12,251 nt of DNA from Candidatus Cloacimonadota bacterium (GTDB lineage Bacteria; Cloacimonadota; Cloacimonadia; Cloacimonadales; Cloacimonadaceae): positions 1-12,251 of the forward strand of contig JALOBM010000059.1 in the NCBI GenBank assembly GCA_023228285.1, written 5' to 3'. Below, piece by piece: positions 5,502-12,000 of the stretch. The first letter of the stretch is position 1, and each line of letters starts with the position of its first letter. The notes under the pieces are model-generated. The model was not told where the DNA came from, made no database searches, and saw nothing but the letters and a program-made list of their open reading frames with translations. The position numbers and the translations under genes are program-made.

Positions 5502-6213
5502 TTCTTCTCTTTGAATTTGGTGCAAGAAATGTAACTACTTCTCCTGGCGATTGACCACTTTCGTTCAGTTTACTATCTAAATTCGGAAAGCCAGTGCTAG
5601 TATGTCCTTTAAATAATGAATCAACCGCGTAGGTATCAATCAACAGTTTGATTTCACCATAGCACTTCTTGCACAGCATCTCTTTTCGAGCGTCTTTTTG
5701 GATGTACTTCTTCCATTCACTACTTGGCACCATAAACATATCTGGCCACAACTCGCCACACCGGCAGCATGTGTTCGGATAGACGATATATGGGACTAAG
5801 CCCTTTTTCTTGAGCATTTCGTCCCACTGCTCTTGCTGTGCGACAGTTAAACCGTTTGAATATGCCCACGATCCTTCACTATGATCGATTCCAAGAAGCT
5901 CATAGCAACAAGAACACGAGATTAATTGATGGCCGCAGAACGGACAACGTTCCATATCGCAGCCAGGTTTGTGAAACTCGCCTTCTGATGCACCGCAGTC
6001 GTGGCACGTGTTTCTTTTAATGCTTGATACGTCGATGCCTTTTGAATGATCGACATAATTTGCGATTCTTTCAGCTTCAATCATCTGCTCAAGTCTTGCT
6101 CTTTGCATCGAATCGAGAGCTTGATCTAAAGAGCCGATTGTATGACTATCGCAATCGTCAGGTAGGGCTAAAAGTTGTTCTTTTGTAAGCGGCGTTATTT
6201 TGTATTTTGACAC
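5488..6213 (-). CDS. Double zinc-ribbon protein ending in a P-loop-ATPase-like stub
   Basis: The GTG at 6213 is preferred because GGAG lies 6 bases upstream; a TTG at 6225 is the alternative. The 241-residue protein has a helical N-terminus (1-60). A dense cysteine region follows: NTCHDCGASEGEFHKPGCD, then MERCPFCGHQLISCSCC (C70, C73, C85, C90, C93, C100, C102, C103). A second knuckle has CRCG (C150, C152) and CKKC (C181, C184), separated by PDMFMVPSSEWKKYIQ. Both look like zinc sites known from phage and bacterial proteins of unknown role. The tail is odd: residues 206-232 (STGFPNLDSKLNESG then QSPGEVVTFLAP) resemble the strand and loop that precede Walker A in RadA/KaiC/DnaB-type ATPases. 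However, the chain ends at NSKRRNEHI with no GKT. It may be a relic of recombination with an ATPase gene. Confidence 0.75.
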   Translation of the reverse strand: MSKYKITPLTKEQLLALPDDCDSHTIGSLDQALDSMQRARLEQMIEAERIANYVDHSKGIDVSSIKRNTCHDCGASEGEFHKPGCDMERCPFCGHQLISCSCCYELLGIDHSEGSWAYSNGLTVAQQEQWDEMLKKKGLVPYIVYPNTCCRCGELWPDMFMVPSSEWKKYIQKDARKEMLCKKCYGEIKLLIDTYAVDSLFKGHTSTGFPNLDSKLNESGQSPGEVVTFLAPNSKRRNEHI

Positions 6214-6629
6214 ACCAATCTCCAATCGTTATGTTTATCGTCCCAACGATATAAAACATCGTCAGTACCATCAATATTGAATCTGATAATGCATGGATTT
6301 GGACCATTCGGAACCATCTCAAGCATTTCTGCTAAAATGGGAGTCGGACCAGCCCACATACCAAAAGATAAAGGAGCTTTTTCATATCCAGTGGCATAGA
6401 TAACTTCTTTTCGGTAAACAATCTTGTCTGGTTTTAATGACGACGGAGTATGGCTCTTCTCTAGCTTATCATCCGGTTTCATCTTCTCTATCCTCTTTAT
6501 TTTAGATCGGACAGAACGAATCAAACGATTGAAAGCACTATGTGTTGCTGCGTGGGCCTCATGATTATCGCGTGCAGCCAATAATCGACCCAAAGTACTG
6601 TAAAGTTCTGGTAGATCTTTATCGGCCAT
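6195..6629 (-). CDS. Hypothetical protein, 144 aa
   Basis: Starts at ATG 6629, overlapping the preceding gene by 11 bases; no strong ribosome site is seen, so it may depend on coupling. Residues 1-65 are helical and basic (RLLAARDNHEAHAATHSAFN, then RSVRSKIKRIEKMK). The second half looks like a small β-rich domain: KIVYRKEVIYATGYE, then LSFGMWAGPTPILAEMLEM, CIIRFNIDG and DVLYRWDDKHNDWRLV. The final section resembles a compact sheet that ends in aromatic residues. I recognise no family, catalytic residues or metal site. Confidence 0.68.
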   Translation of the reverse strand: MADKDLPELYSTLGRLLAARDNHEAHAATHSAFNRLIRSVRSKIKRIEKMKPDDKLEKSHTPSSLKPDKIVYRKEVIYATGYEKAPLSFGMWAGPTPILAEMLEMVPNGPNPCIIRFNIDGTDDVLYRWDDKHNDWRLVCQNTK

Positions 6630-7341
6630 TCTGTAGACAAATCGTTAAAAAAGCAGCTATACGCTGTTTTTGCATTGCGTTAAATCGCCATCTAATACCA
6701 ACGTTATCATAAGCCCACTTAACCAAATCTGTTCCCAATTCTTCCGACATAGCAGCCCAATCAGCACACATCTCTGCGAGACTGAGTACGTCCATGTCGG
6801 TGGCAATCACGATTCTATCAGGTGCAGCGTCTCTATTGTTCGCATTCAGACTTGGATTAGGAGAATGACATTCTGGATGATGTTTGTTTGTAGTGACGTG
6901 ATGCATCGTAGCCCGATTGATAGCATCATTAATGTCCTGTGGTGATTTGAAGCCATGAATTTTACATTCCGGCATAGATTCACAAATTTGAGTGAAATCC
7001 ATTTTGTTCTGCTTGCCCCATGTTAGATAAACATATGGCACATACTCAGGACCCTTGTATTTACTAGCATCGTGTAGGCGTGCATTAGCTACCAGTTCAG
7101 CACAAACATCTGGAAATCGATAATAGATGATTTCCGCATATTTGTTGACAAGTGCGACGTGGTTGTTTGTTCTTTGATAGAACAAGTTAACCATACTGGT
7201 CCACTGATCATGTTCTGGTTCTATGTCTTCTAATATTTCGTCAAGCTGTTCGTCAAAATCACGCTCTAAAAATTCATCAACAGATATTCTAGCAGCTTTG
7301 GCTGTTCTAGTAGCAACACAATCAATCGGCTTTTTCATCAT
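6619..7341 (-). CDS. DUF5662-type protein with HD-like histidine/aspartate motif
   Basis: The ATG at 7341 overlaps the upstream TGA (ATGA). After a polar, acidic N-terminus (1-55) the 240-residue protein shows a helical core: HVALVNKYAEIIYYRFPD (H61), then LHDASKYKGPEYVPYVYLTW (H90, D91, K94), then MHHVTTNKHHPECH (H147, H148, H154, H155). LAEMCADWAAMSEELG (D194) and DNVGIRWRF follow. The HDxSKY, HH and ADWxAMSEE sequence matches, from memory, the DUF5662 family found in phages and bacteria. The spread of His and Asp along helices is like HD-domain hydrolases, which use such residues to hold metals. Hydrolase activity is inference; no substrate is known to me. The family call is fairly firm; the function is not. 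Confidence 0.8.
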   Translation of the reverse strand: MMKKPIDCVATRTAKAARISVDEFLERDFDEQLDEILEDIEPEHDQWTSMVNLFYQRTNNHVALVNKYAEIIYYRFPDVCAELVANARLHDASKYKGPEYVPYVYLTWGKQNKMDFTQICESMPECKIHGFKSPQDINDAINRATMHHVTTNKHHPECHSPNPSLNANNRDAAPDRIVIATDMDVLSLAEMCADWAAMSEELGTDLVKWAYDNVGIRWRFNAMQKQRIAAFLTICLQNGR

Positions 7342-7520
7342 GATTCTGGTTCTGTCGCTTTCTGTATGCCAGCGCGTTCTTGTGGCGTTTCGTCTTCATA
7401 GCAGTCATGACATAGAACTGGGTAGCCATGTGGGTTTTCGAAATAAATACAGCAATGAGAGCAACAAAACCCTTCTACAATATCGTTGGCAACTGTTTCA
7501 TTTGCTGATTGTCCCATCAT
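7338..7520 (-). CDS. Small zinc-ribbon protein, 60 aa
   Basis: The start is ATG 7520 (a second ATG follows directly), with AGGTG a few bases upstream. It overlaps the preceding gene by 23 bases. The short protein carries two CxxC knuckles 17 residues apart: GFCCSHCCIYF and YPVLCHDCYED. Between them is ENPHG, so it can fold as a single four-cysteine zinc ribbon. The C-terminal part (TPQERAGIQKATEPES) is a polar tail. Such mini zinc ribbons are common in phage operons, where they are thought to bind protein or nucleic acid. Its own function is unknown. Its TGA is joined to the next ATG as ATGA. Confidence 0.72.
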   Translation of the reverse strand: MMGQSANETVANDIVEGFCCSHCCIYFENPHGYPVLCHDCYEDETPQERAGIQKATEPES

Positions 7521-7938
7521 TCACACCTGTATTCTGTTTACGTTCCGCTTCTACCGGCCTTCCCGCATTCAATTTATTTTCGAGTTCGGTGAATACTTTT
7601 TCGGTCTCGGTATTAAGTTTTCTGATCTCTTCCCTTTGACTATCTCTTGCTGCTTCGAGTTCTTCCAATGTTGGCTCAAAATCGTCATCGGCAACCACTT
7701 CAACGATTTTGATGCATCGTATTTCGCCGCTTGCCTCTACCCTAATAGGATAATTTCGTGTCTCTGGTATGATTTCTTGTAGTCTAGACCAAAACTGATA
7801 CTTTGGAAGAAGACTTGGCGAATTAGAGATCATCGTGTCATATAAACCAAGCAATTCAACAACGTGCTTTAGTGGTATGGCCCATTCCTTAGGCGTTCGC
7901 TTCTTCCTCTTTGGTTGTTTCTCTTTAAAAGGCCACAT
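7498..7938 (-). CDS. Hypothetical protein with C-terminal coiled coil, 146 aa
   Basis: Starts at ATG 7938, 2 bases after the stop of the upstream gene. It begins MWPFKEKQPKRKKRTPKEW, a basic N-terminus that could bind nucleic acid. Residues 20-60 are helical with a Trp/Phe-rich turn (LPKYQFWSRLQEII). A strand-like section (YPIRVEASGEIRCIKIVEVV, 63-82) follows, then a long charged helix from about 88 to 125 (TLEELEAARDSQREEIRKLN, continuing with TEKVFTELENKLN). That helix has the spacing of a coiled coil. No enzyme motif or family is recognised. It may be a scaffold-like or oligomeric small protein. Confidence 0.67.
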   Translation of the reverse strand: MWPFKEKQPKRKKRTPKEWAIPLKHVVELLGLYDTMISNSPSLLPKYQFWSRLQEIIPETRNYPIRVEASGEIRCIKIVEVVADDDFEPTLEELEAARDSQREEIRKLNTETEKVFTELENKLNAGRPVEAERKQNTGVNDGTISK

Positions 7939-7940
7939 AT

Positions 7941-8201
7941 TTATTTTCGTCTTTCGTAAAGCTCCATCGCCCTAGCTAAAATTCTGGCTTGCCGTTCTTC
8001 ATCTTCTTTTGCGGCAGCATCAGATCTTTTCTTGTCTTCCTCAGCACGTTTCTCGTCGCACATTTTAAATATTCTACCACATATCTCAGATCTATCTTTA
8101 TATGACATTCTTAGATATAAATAGTCATCTTTAATTATTCCGTGGCTTACGCACCAATGCCAGAAGCCCAATTTACGGAGTATGCTAACGATCAATTCCA
8201 T
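7941..8201 (-). CDS. Hypothetical protein with charged helical C-terminus, 86 aa
   Basis: ATG 8201 has GAGG 8 bases upstream and a likely promoter just beyond (extended -10 TGCTATAAT), so this is probably the first gene of an internal transcription unit. The N-terminal part MELIVSILRKLGFWHWCVSH is hydrophobic but short and contains charges, so it is more likely an amphipathic helix than a membrane anchor. From about residue 48 the chain is almost all Lys, Arg, Glu, Asp and Ala (CDEKRAEEDKKRSDAAAKED and on), which predicts one long solvent-exposed helix. No family is recognised. Confidence 0.65.
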   Translation of the reverse strand: MELIVSILRKLGFWHWCVSHGIIKDDYLYLRMSYKDRSEICGRIFKMCDEKRAEEDKKRSDAAAKEDEERQARILARAMELYERRK

Positions 8202-8220
8202 AGCTATAACCTCGTATGTA

Positions 8221-8249
8221 ATTATAGCACAATGCGGCTGGTCGATTAA
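8221..8249 (-). promoter_or_regulatory. Putative σ70-type promoter with extended -10
   Basis: On the minus strand, TATAAT (8221-8226) is preceded by TG one base away (TGCTATAAT), a perfect extended -10. TTAATC at 8244-8249 lies 17 bases upstream as a weak -35. The predicted transcription start is near 8214, 13 bases before the ATG at 8201. It sits in one of the few real gaps (44 bases) of the minus-strand block and would drive the downstream genes from 8201 toward 3686. Confidence 0.55.
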
Positions 8250-8935
8250 TAACCAGAAAGATCAGCCTTGCCGAGAACAGGGCCTAATATTTGTTTCTTT
8301 ATCTTCGGCGTATGTTTTCTGGTTATTGGATTAGCAATAAAGCTACCAACAAAAGCTGTACCAGAGCATCTGCCAGTAAGCTGAATTGTTCTTACTCTCT
8401 CTTGCTGTGCTCCAGACAATCCACCAATTAGCATTTCGGCGGTTAGCGTATGTAAATGGTAGGTATCGACAGGCGTATTAAGCCATTCAAAAATTCTGAT
8501 TCTTCTACCTATTTTCTTGCAATTTTCAAGAATCTTAAGCGGATCTTCTACGTGCTGCAGGCAATTATACATCCATACTTCATCTGCCATTTGCAGATCG
8601 CCTACCTCTTCTCCGCCCTTTTGCACGAAGTCGATTCCATATGTAGCATATCTTCTAGCAACAGATGGTGGCCATTGTACTGGATCGACGGCTGTTAGTT
8701 TGCCGTTGTTATAACAACGAAGTAATAACGACCAAGGACCAGAACCAATATCAATAACAGAGGCACCATCAAGATCGATGTCGTCAAACTCGTCTCCATA
8801 CTCGTCGAAAATGCCCATTTCCTGGGCATATGTCGTTTGTTTGACAATCTCACCTAAAGCATTCATATCATAGCAATTGCCCCAAAACTCTGCTTCTGCA
8901 GCACGACGCTTAGTTGTGTCATTGGTTTCCGACAT
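8246..8935 (-). CDS. Class I SAM-dependent methyltransferase
   Basis: The 229-residue protein has a Rossmann-type SAM site. Motif I VIDIGSGPWSLLL (60-72) holds the glycine loop, TAVDPVQWP (81-89) ends strand 2 with the acidic residue D84 that normally binds the SAM ribose, and EVWMYNCLQHVEDP (119-132) fits the motif IV/V region of small-molecule or Methyltransf_11-like enzymes. An acidic helix (FDEYGDEFDDIDLDG, 43-57) precedes the fold. The C-terminus (from about 185) is basic and has no recognised domain. The substrate is unknown. Proteins of this type in phages can be stand-alone or linked to glycan or tRNA modification, but no such neighbour is here. The start overlaps the upstream stop by one base (TAATG). 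Confidence 0.82.
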   Translation of the reverse strand: MSETNDTTKRRAAEAEFWGNCYDMNALGEIVKQTTYAQEMGIFDEYGDEFDDIDLDGASVIDIGSGPWSLLLRCYNNGKLTAVDPVQWPPSVARRYATYGIDFVQKGGEEVGDLQMADEVWMYNCLQHVEDPLKILENCKKIGRRIRIFEWLNTPVDTYHLHTLTAEMLIGGLSGAQQERVRTIQLTGRCSGTAFVGSFIANPITRKHTPKIKKQILGPVLGKADLSGY

Positions 8936-9183
8936 TATTTTCTTTCTATTTTCTTTGCTGATGTGTATATGATAAATCTAGAGTTGATTTTTTCTGTTTT
9001 GGCTGCGAAGTTCTTCATAGCCTCATCACGTGCTTTTTCTGTGGCAAACCAGGTGCAAGTAGAATAATTACCGCAGAAACCATTCCTCAAATACTCAATT
9101 CCATATTTCTTCTTCTTGGGGGCTTTTTTCTTATGCTTCGGAACTTCATCTATCTCTTTGTCTCTATCGTCTTCTTCTCTCAT
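8935..9183 (-). CDS. Small basic phage protein with WFATEKARDEA motif, 82 aa
   Basis: The ATG at 9183 is preceded by AGGGA with suitable spacing and lies 2 bases after the stop of the upstream gene. The N-terminal 26 residues are highly charged (REEDDRDKEIDEVPKHKKK, then a run of lysines). The rest is a small α/β unit: YGIEYLRNG, then YSTCTWFATEKARDEAMKNF (40-59), then a second strand, SRFIIYTSAKK. A strand, an aromatic turn, a helix starting TEKARDEA and a final strand is a pattern I associate with small phage proteins of unknown role. It could be an RNA- or protein-binding fold. No catalytic residues are visible. It lies between two methyltransferase genes, so it may be an accessory, but that is only position. 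Confidence 0.66.
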   Translation of the reverse strand: MREEDDRDKEIDEVPKHKKKAPKKKKYGIEYLRNGFCGNYSTCTWFATEKARDEAMKNFAAKTEKINSRFIIYTSAKKIERK

Positions 9184-9185
9184 GA

Positions 9186-9728
9186 TTATTTCCCTGCGAG
9201 CTTACGGCATTCCGGACACATATTTTTCTCTAAAAATGCCGTCGTGTTGACTACTTTCTTAATTCTGTAGTTGTAAGCTCTGCAAAAGTCTCTTACCGCA
9301 CGTACAACTGCTCTGGCTGTTGTGCGTCGTAATGTCCCCTTTGCATAGTCGTGAACAGCTAACGTTCCATCTGACTTTATTAGTTTAACACAAATATTAA
9401 GGTCGCGATAGCAAGGGAGATAATCGTGATCGCCGTCTATAAATATTACGTCGAATAAGGCCGTAACCTTTAATGTTTCAAGATCACTGGTCGTTCCAGT
9501 CAATAGCCGCATATTGCTGCGACGATTCTCGTACCATTTTAATCCAGAGCGTTCCCAGTGTAAAGGATCTATACTAAAAAAGATGGTGTTTGGCCTCTGC
9601 AAGGCCCAATTAGAAACAGTAAGACCGTGAAATGTTCCGACTTCCAAAACCATGCCGTTGTGTGGTATGGTCTCTAAAATCGCCTCATATTCATCGGGTT
9701 GCATTAATGAATTGCTAGTATTAATCAT
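9186..9728 (-). CDS. SAM-dependent methyltransferase (Methyltransf_24-like)
   Basis: A 180-residue protein with the features of the Methyltransf_24 group. VLEVGTFHGLTVSNW (27-41) is the SAM glycine loop, FFSIDPLHW (50-58) ends strand 2 with D54, FDVIFIDGDHDYLPCYRDL (92-110) carries the typical IDGDHxY, and GTLAVHDYAKG (121-131) closes with the HDY motif. AVVRAVRDF follows. The His and Asp residues of GDHDY and HDY often bind a metal in this family. Substrates include sugars, small metabolites or cell-wall parts, and cannot be told here. The C-terminus holds a lone CPEC pair (171-174). The start codon overlaps the preceding stop as ATGA. It is the second methyltransferase of the minus-strand block. 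Confidence 0.85.
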   Translation of the reverse strand: MINTSNSLMQPDEYEAILETIPHNGMVLEVGTFHGLTVSNWALQRPNTIFFSIDPLHWERSGLKWYENRRSNMRLLTGTTSDLETLKVTALFDVIFIDGDHDYLPCYRDLNICVKLIKSDGTLAVHDYAKGTLRRTTARAVVRAVRDFCRAYNYRIKKVVNTTAFLEKNMCPECRKLAGK

Positions 9729-9949
9729 TGGTAATTCGTGCCGATTACAGGTCTATAGTCACTTGGGACATTTATTATTCCACGTAAATATTTCTTTCCA
9801 GGCTTTGATTTGTTCTTCTGCAGCTTAAGCAGTCTTTGTTTCTTAATTTCGTCTTTCTGTTTTGCAATTAGTTCTTCACTTGGCAAGTATCGTTCGGCAT
9901 CCCAGGGCATAATTTCGCTTCCTCTTGGTTTGTAATTTATATACGCCAT
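9725..9949 (-). CDS. Small basic hypothetical protein, 74 aa
   Basis: First gene of the minus-strand block, beginning MAYINYKPRGSEIMPWDAER at ATG 9949. The middle is a Lys-rich helix (SEELIAKQKDEIKKQRLLKL, then QKNKSKPGKK), followed by YLRGIINVPSDYRPVIGTNY. The basic helix could bind nucleic acid. No family recognised. It has no clear ribosome site, so its ATG could be reached by a short leader or the start could be a later one (ATG at codon 14, MPWDAERY). It is divergent from the DNA methyltransferase gene across 45 AT-rich bases. Confidence 0.62.
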   Translation of the reverse strand: MAYINYKPRGSEIMPWDAERYLPSEELIAKQKDEIKKQRLLKLQKNKSKPGKKYLRGIINVPSDYRPVIGTNYQ

Positions 9950-9958
9950 AGATATATT
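9930..9958 (+). promoter_or_regulatory. Candidate promoter for the right-hand plus-strand operon
   Basis: TTGTAA (9930-9935) and TATATT (9953-9958) are separated by 17 bases, giving 4 of 6 and 5 of 6 matches to σ70 boxes. The predicted start near 9965 lies 30 bases before the ATG at 9995. The -35 box overlaps the 5' end of the divergent minus-strand gene. AT-rich sequence makes chance matches easy, so support is modest. Confidence 0.35.
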
Positions 9959-9994
9959 GCACTTAGTATTCTAATAATATCTAATGGAGTTCCA

Positions 9995-10729
9995 ATGAAT
10001 CAGTTAATTAATGCGGATTGTTTAGATTATCTGAATACGGTAAAAGATCGTCAATGGGATACTATCTTCGCCGATCCTCCCGATGGTATAAACCTCAAAT
10101 ATGCTAGCTATTCCGATCTCATAGACGAATCAGATTACATTAACTCAATGCACAAATGGTTAAGCTGTTTCGTACTTCACGCTAAAACTGTTTGGTTATC
10201 TTATAACGCAAAATGGACATTTAAGATTGGTAGTGTCGTAGAAAATGTAGTTGGATTGAGGGCCGGAGAACTAGAGGTCAAGTCGTGCGTTCAAGTCTTC
10301 ACGTTTGGGCAGCATAATCAAAAGGATTTAGGGAATAATTTTAGACCGCTGCTGCGGTTACGATGGAAAGACGCTCCGTTATTCCCGGATAAAATAAGAA
10401 TACCATCTTGGCGTCAAGCCAACGGTGATAAACGTGCAGATCCTCGTGGTAGAGTTCCTGGCGATGTTTTTTATTTTCCAAGAGTTACTGGGAACTCGAA
10501 GCAACGCCGCAGTTGGTGCCCAACACAGTTGAATGAGGGTTTAATAGAACGGTGTTTGAAAATGACAACGCCGGATAATGGAACTGTTTTAGATCCGTTC
10601 TGTGGTACAGGGACAACATTGCGGGTCTGTGAGAAACTCGGATTTTCTTGTACGCTAGTCGAGCGAGAAGTTGCATATTGCGACGAGCTTTATAAAGAAC
10701 ACGGCATAAAAACTGAGTATGTGAAGTGA
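9995..10729 (+). CDS. Site-specific DNA methyltransferase (N6-adenine/N4-cytosine, β-type order)
   Basis: TGGAG lies 5 bases before the ATG. The 244-residue protein has motif IV near the N-terminus, TIFADPPDGINLKY (23-36), and motif I near the C-terminus, VLDPFCGTGTTLRVCEKLGF (198-217), the order of β-class enzymes such as CcrM-like methylases. SWCPTQLNEGLIERCL (173-188) matches the usual HPTQKP-like segment with Cys for His. The middle (about 40-170) would hold target recognition. The catalytic tetrapeptide is DPPD, not the common DPPY/SPPY, so the residue that normally stacks on the flipped base is not aromatic. A role in marking phage DNA, for protection or regulation, is typical for orphan phage enzymes. 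No matching restriction enzyme is adjacent; the HNH gene is distant. The stop overlaps the next start. Confidence 0.87.
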   Translation: MNQLINADCLDYLNTVKDRQWDTIFADPPDGINLKYASYSDLIDESDYINSMHKWLSCFVLHAKTVWLSYNAKWTFKIGSVVENVVGLRAGELEVKSCVQVFTFGQHNQKDLGNNFRPLLRLRWKDAPLFPDKIRIPSWRQANGDKRADPRGRVPGDVFYFPRVTGNSKQRRSWCPTQLNEGLIERCLKMTTPDNGTVLDPFCGTGTTLRVCEKLGFSCTLVEREVAYCDELYKEHGIKTEYVK

Positions 10730-11112
10730 CCAAGACAAATATTGAATTATGTCCATATTGTGGTAAAGAAGTTGTCTTGAAAGACTCTTCAATAATTTAC
10801 GGCAAATCATATGGTATGGTTTGGATCTGTTCGGATTGGCCAAAGTGTGATGCGTATGTTGGATGCCAAAAAGGATCGAGCAAACCATTAGGTAGGCTTG
10901 CAAACAAAGAATTAAGGTTCTGGAAGAAACAAGCACACGACACATTCGATAAATTGTGGAAACTCGGCAAAATGTCAAGAACAGACGCCTACACATGGTT
11001 GTCGCGGCAATTGTTAATTCCACAAGACAAATGCCATATTGGGATGTTTGACATAGACCAATGTAAATTGGTCTGCAACATTGTAAAAGGATATAAAAAC
11101 AAATGCGAATAG
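10726..11112 (+). CDS. DUF3268-type zinc-finger-containing protein
   Basis: A GTG start at 10726 overlaps the methyltransferase TGA. The 128-residue protein begins with CPYCGKEV (C9, C12) and continues GMVWICSDWPKCDAYVGC (30-47; C35, C41, C47), so up to five cysteines are available for a zinc site. It then shows PLGRLANKELRFWKKQAHDTFDKLWKLGKMSRTDAYTWLSRQL (54-96) and CHIGMFDIDQC (103-113). From memory this matches the DUF3268 zinc-finger family (CdAYVGc, PLG.LA...LR....AH..FD.LW, AY.WL, cHIg.fd..qC). The family is widespread in phages and prophages with no proven biochemical role to my knowledge. Tight coupling with the DNA methyltransferase suggests a shared job at DNA, inferred. Confidence 0.84.
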   Translation: MTKTNIELCPYCGKEVVLKDSSIIYGKSYGMVWICSDWPKCDAYVGCQKGSSKPLGRLANKELRFWKKQAHDTFDKLWKLGKMSRTDAYTWLSRQLLIPQDKCHIGMFDIDQCKLVCNIVKGYKNKCE

Positions 11113-11930
11113 CCTGGATAAGCGATTTTCACGCAAACCACCTTTTTGGCGAAGTTCGCCGATTGTTTACTAATAGCTTAAAAGATCAAGCTGACGCATT
11201 GATTTTGAGTGGTGATATTTGCGAATCTGCTGAATTAATTGAAACGCTATATATGTTCAACTCAGAATTCAAAAAACCAATTTATTTTGTTCTTGGTAAT
11301 CACGATTTTTACCAATCTTCGATACAAGAAACACGATCTGAGGTCGCAAGCTTTGCTGACTCACAAAATAAACTTTTATATCTGACTAGTCATTCGTTCA
11401 TAGAACTTTCAAAAGATACTGCTATAGTCGGGCATGATGGATGGGCTGATGGACGATATGGTGATTTCGATAAAACAAATGTTGTCATAAACGACTTCAT
11501 ACTTATCGAAGAACTGCAACGATACGACAGAGACTTATATACAGGCAAAATAACTCTTGATAAACCTTACCTACGTGGAGTATTGCAAAGGCTCGGTGAT
11601 GAAGCCGCTGGGCATTTTGAACAAATGCTGCCTTCGGTAGTTAAGAAATATAAAAACGTCATAGTCGTAACGCACGTTCCGCCATTTTGTGAATCAGCAG
11701 TTTTCGAGGGTAAACAGACAGATGACAACTGGCTGCCATTTATGGCCTGTAAGGCTACCGGCGATGTTCTATTAGACATTGCGAAGAAGAATCCAGATTG
11801 CAAGATTACGGTGCTATGTGGTCATACACATAACAGGTGTGTTATCGATATAACTAGTAATCTACGAGTTATGGTAGCTCAAGCTGAATATGGGAAGCCG
11901 ATGATACAAGACATTCTTGATATAGTATAA
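11103..11930 (+). CDS. Calcineurin-like metallophosphoesterase
   Basis: The 275-residue protein shows the standard metal-binding series in order: ISDFHAN (D8, H10), LILSGDIC (D38), FVLGNHDFY (N66, H67), VVTHVPP (H191) and LCGHTHNR (H241, H243). These residues hold two metal ions that activate water for phosphate-ester cleavage. A family-like insert AIVGHDGWADGRYGDFD (107-123) is typical of stand-alone soluble members. The substrate (nucleotide, RNA or DNA end, protein) cannot be told. The ATG at 11103 overlaps the previous gene by 10 bases, with AAAGGA about 11 bases upstream. Length is usual for the family and no signal peptide is present. It is the last gene before a non-coding, structured region. 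Confidence 0.9.
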   Translation: MRIAWISDFHANHLFGEVRRLFTNSLKDQADALILSGDICESAELIETLYMFNSEFKKPIYFVLGNHDFYQSSIQETRSEVASFADSQNKLLYLTSHSFIELSKDTAIVGHDGWADGRYGDFDKTNVVINDFILIEELQRYDRDLYTGKITLDKPYLRGVLQRLGDEAAGHFEQMLPSVVKKYKNVIVVTHVPPFCESAVFEGKQTDDNWLPFMACKATGDVLLDIAKKNPDCKITVLCGHTHNRCVIDITSNLRVMVAQAEYGKPMIQDILDIV

Positions 11931-11969
11931 TTGACAGAAGCAAGTCGCTAGATTAAAATTAACAATATA

Positions 11970-11995
11970 CTTGTTTCGTGCTACAAGATTTTATG
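11970..11995 (+). terminator. Weak possible Rho-independent terminator
   Basis: CTTGT (11970-11974) and ACAAG (11983-11987) pair around an 8-base loop and are followed by ATTTTAT, about 40 bases after the phosphoesterase stop. The stem is only 5 pairs and the T run is broken, so it is a weak candidate for ending the right-hand operon. Confidence 0.3.
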
Positions 11996-12000
11996 ATTCA

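Noticed and set aside
8246..9728. Duplication of one methyltransferase gene
   Set aside because: The two proteins differ in length, motif sequences and C-termini; they share only the general SAM-binding fold.
1804..10729. HNH nuclease and DNA methyltransferase as a restriction-modification pair
   Set aside because: They are 7.7 kb apart, in different blocks, and separated by a long opposite-strand operon.
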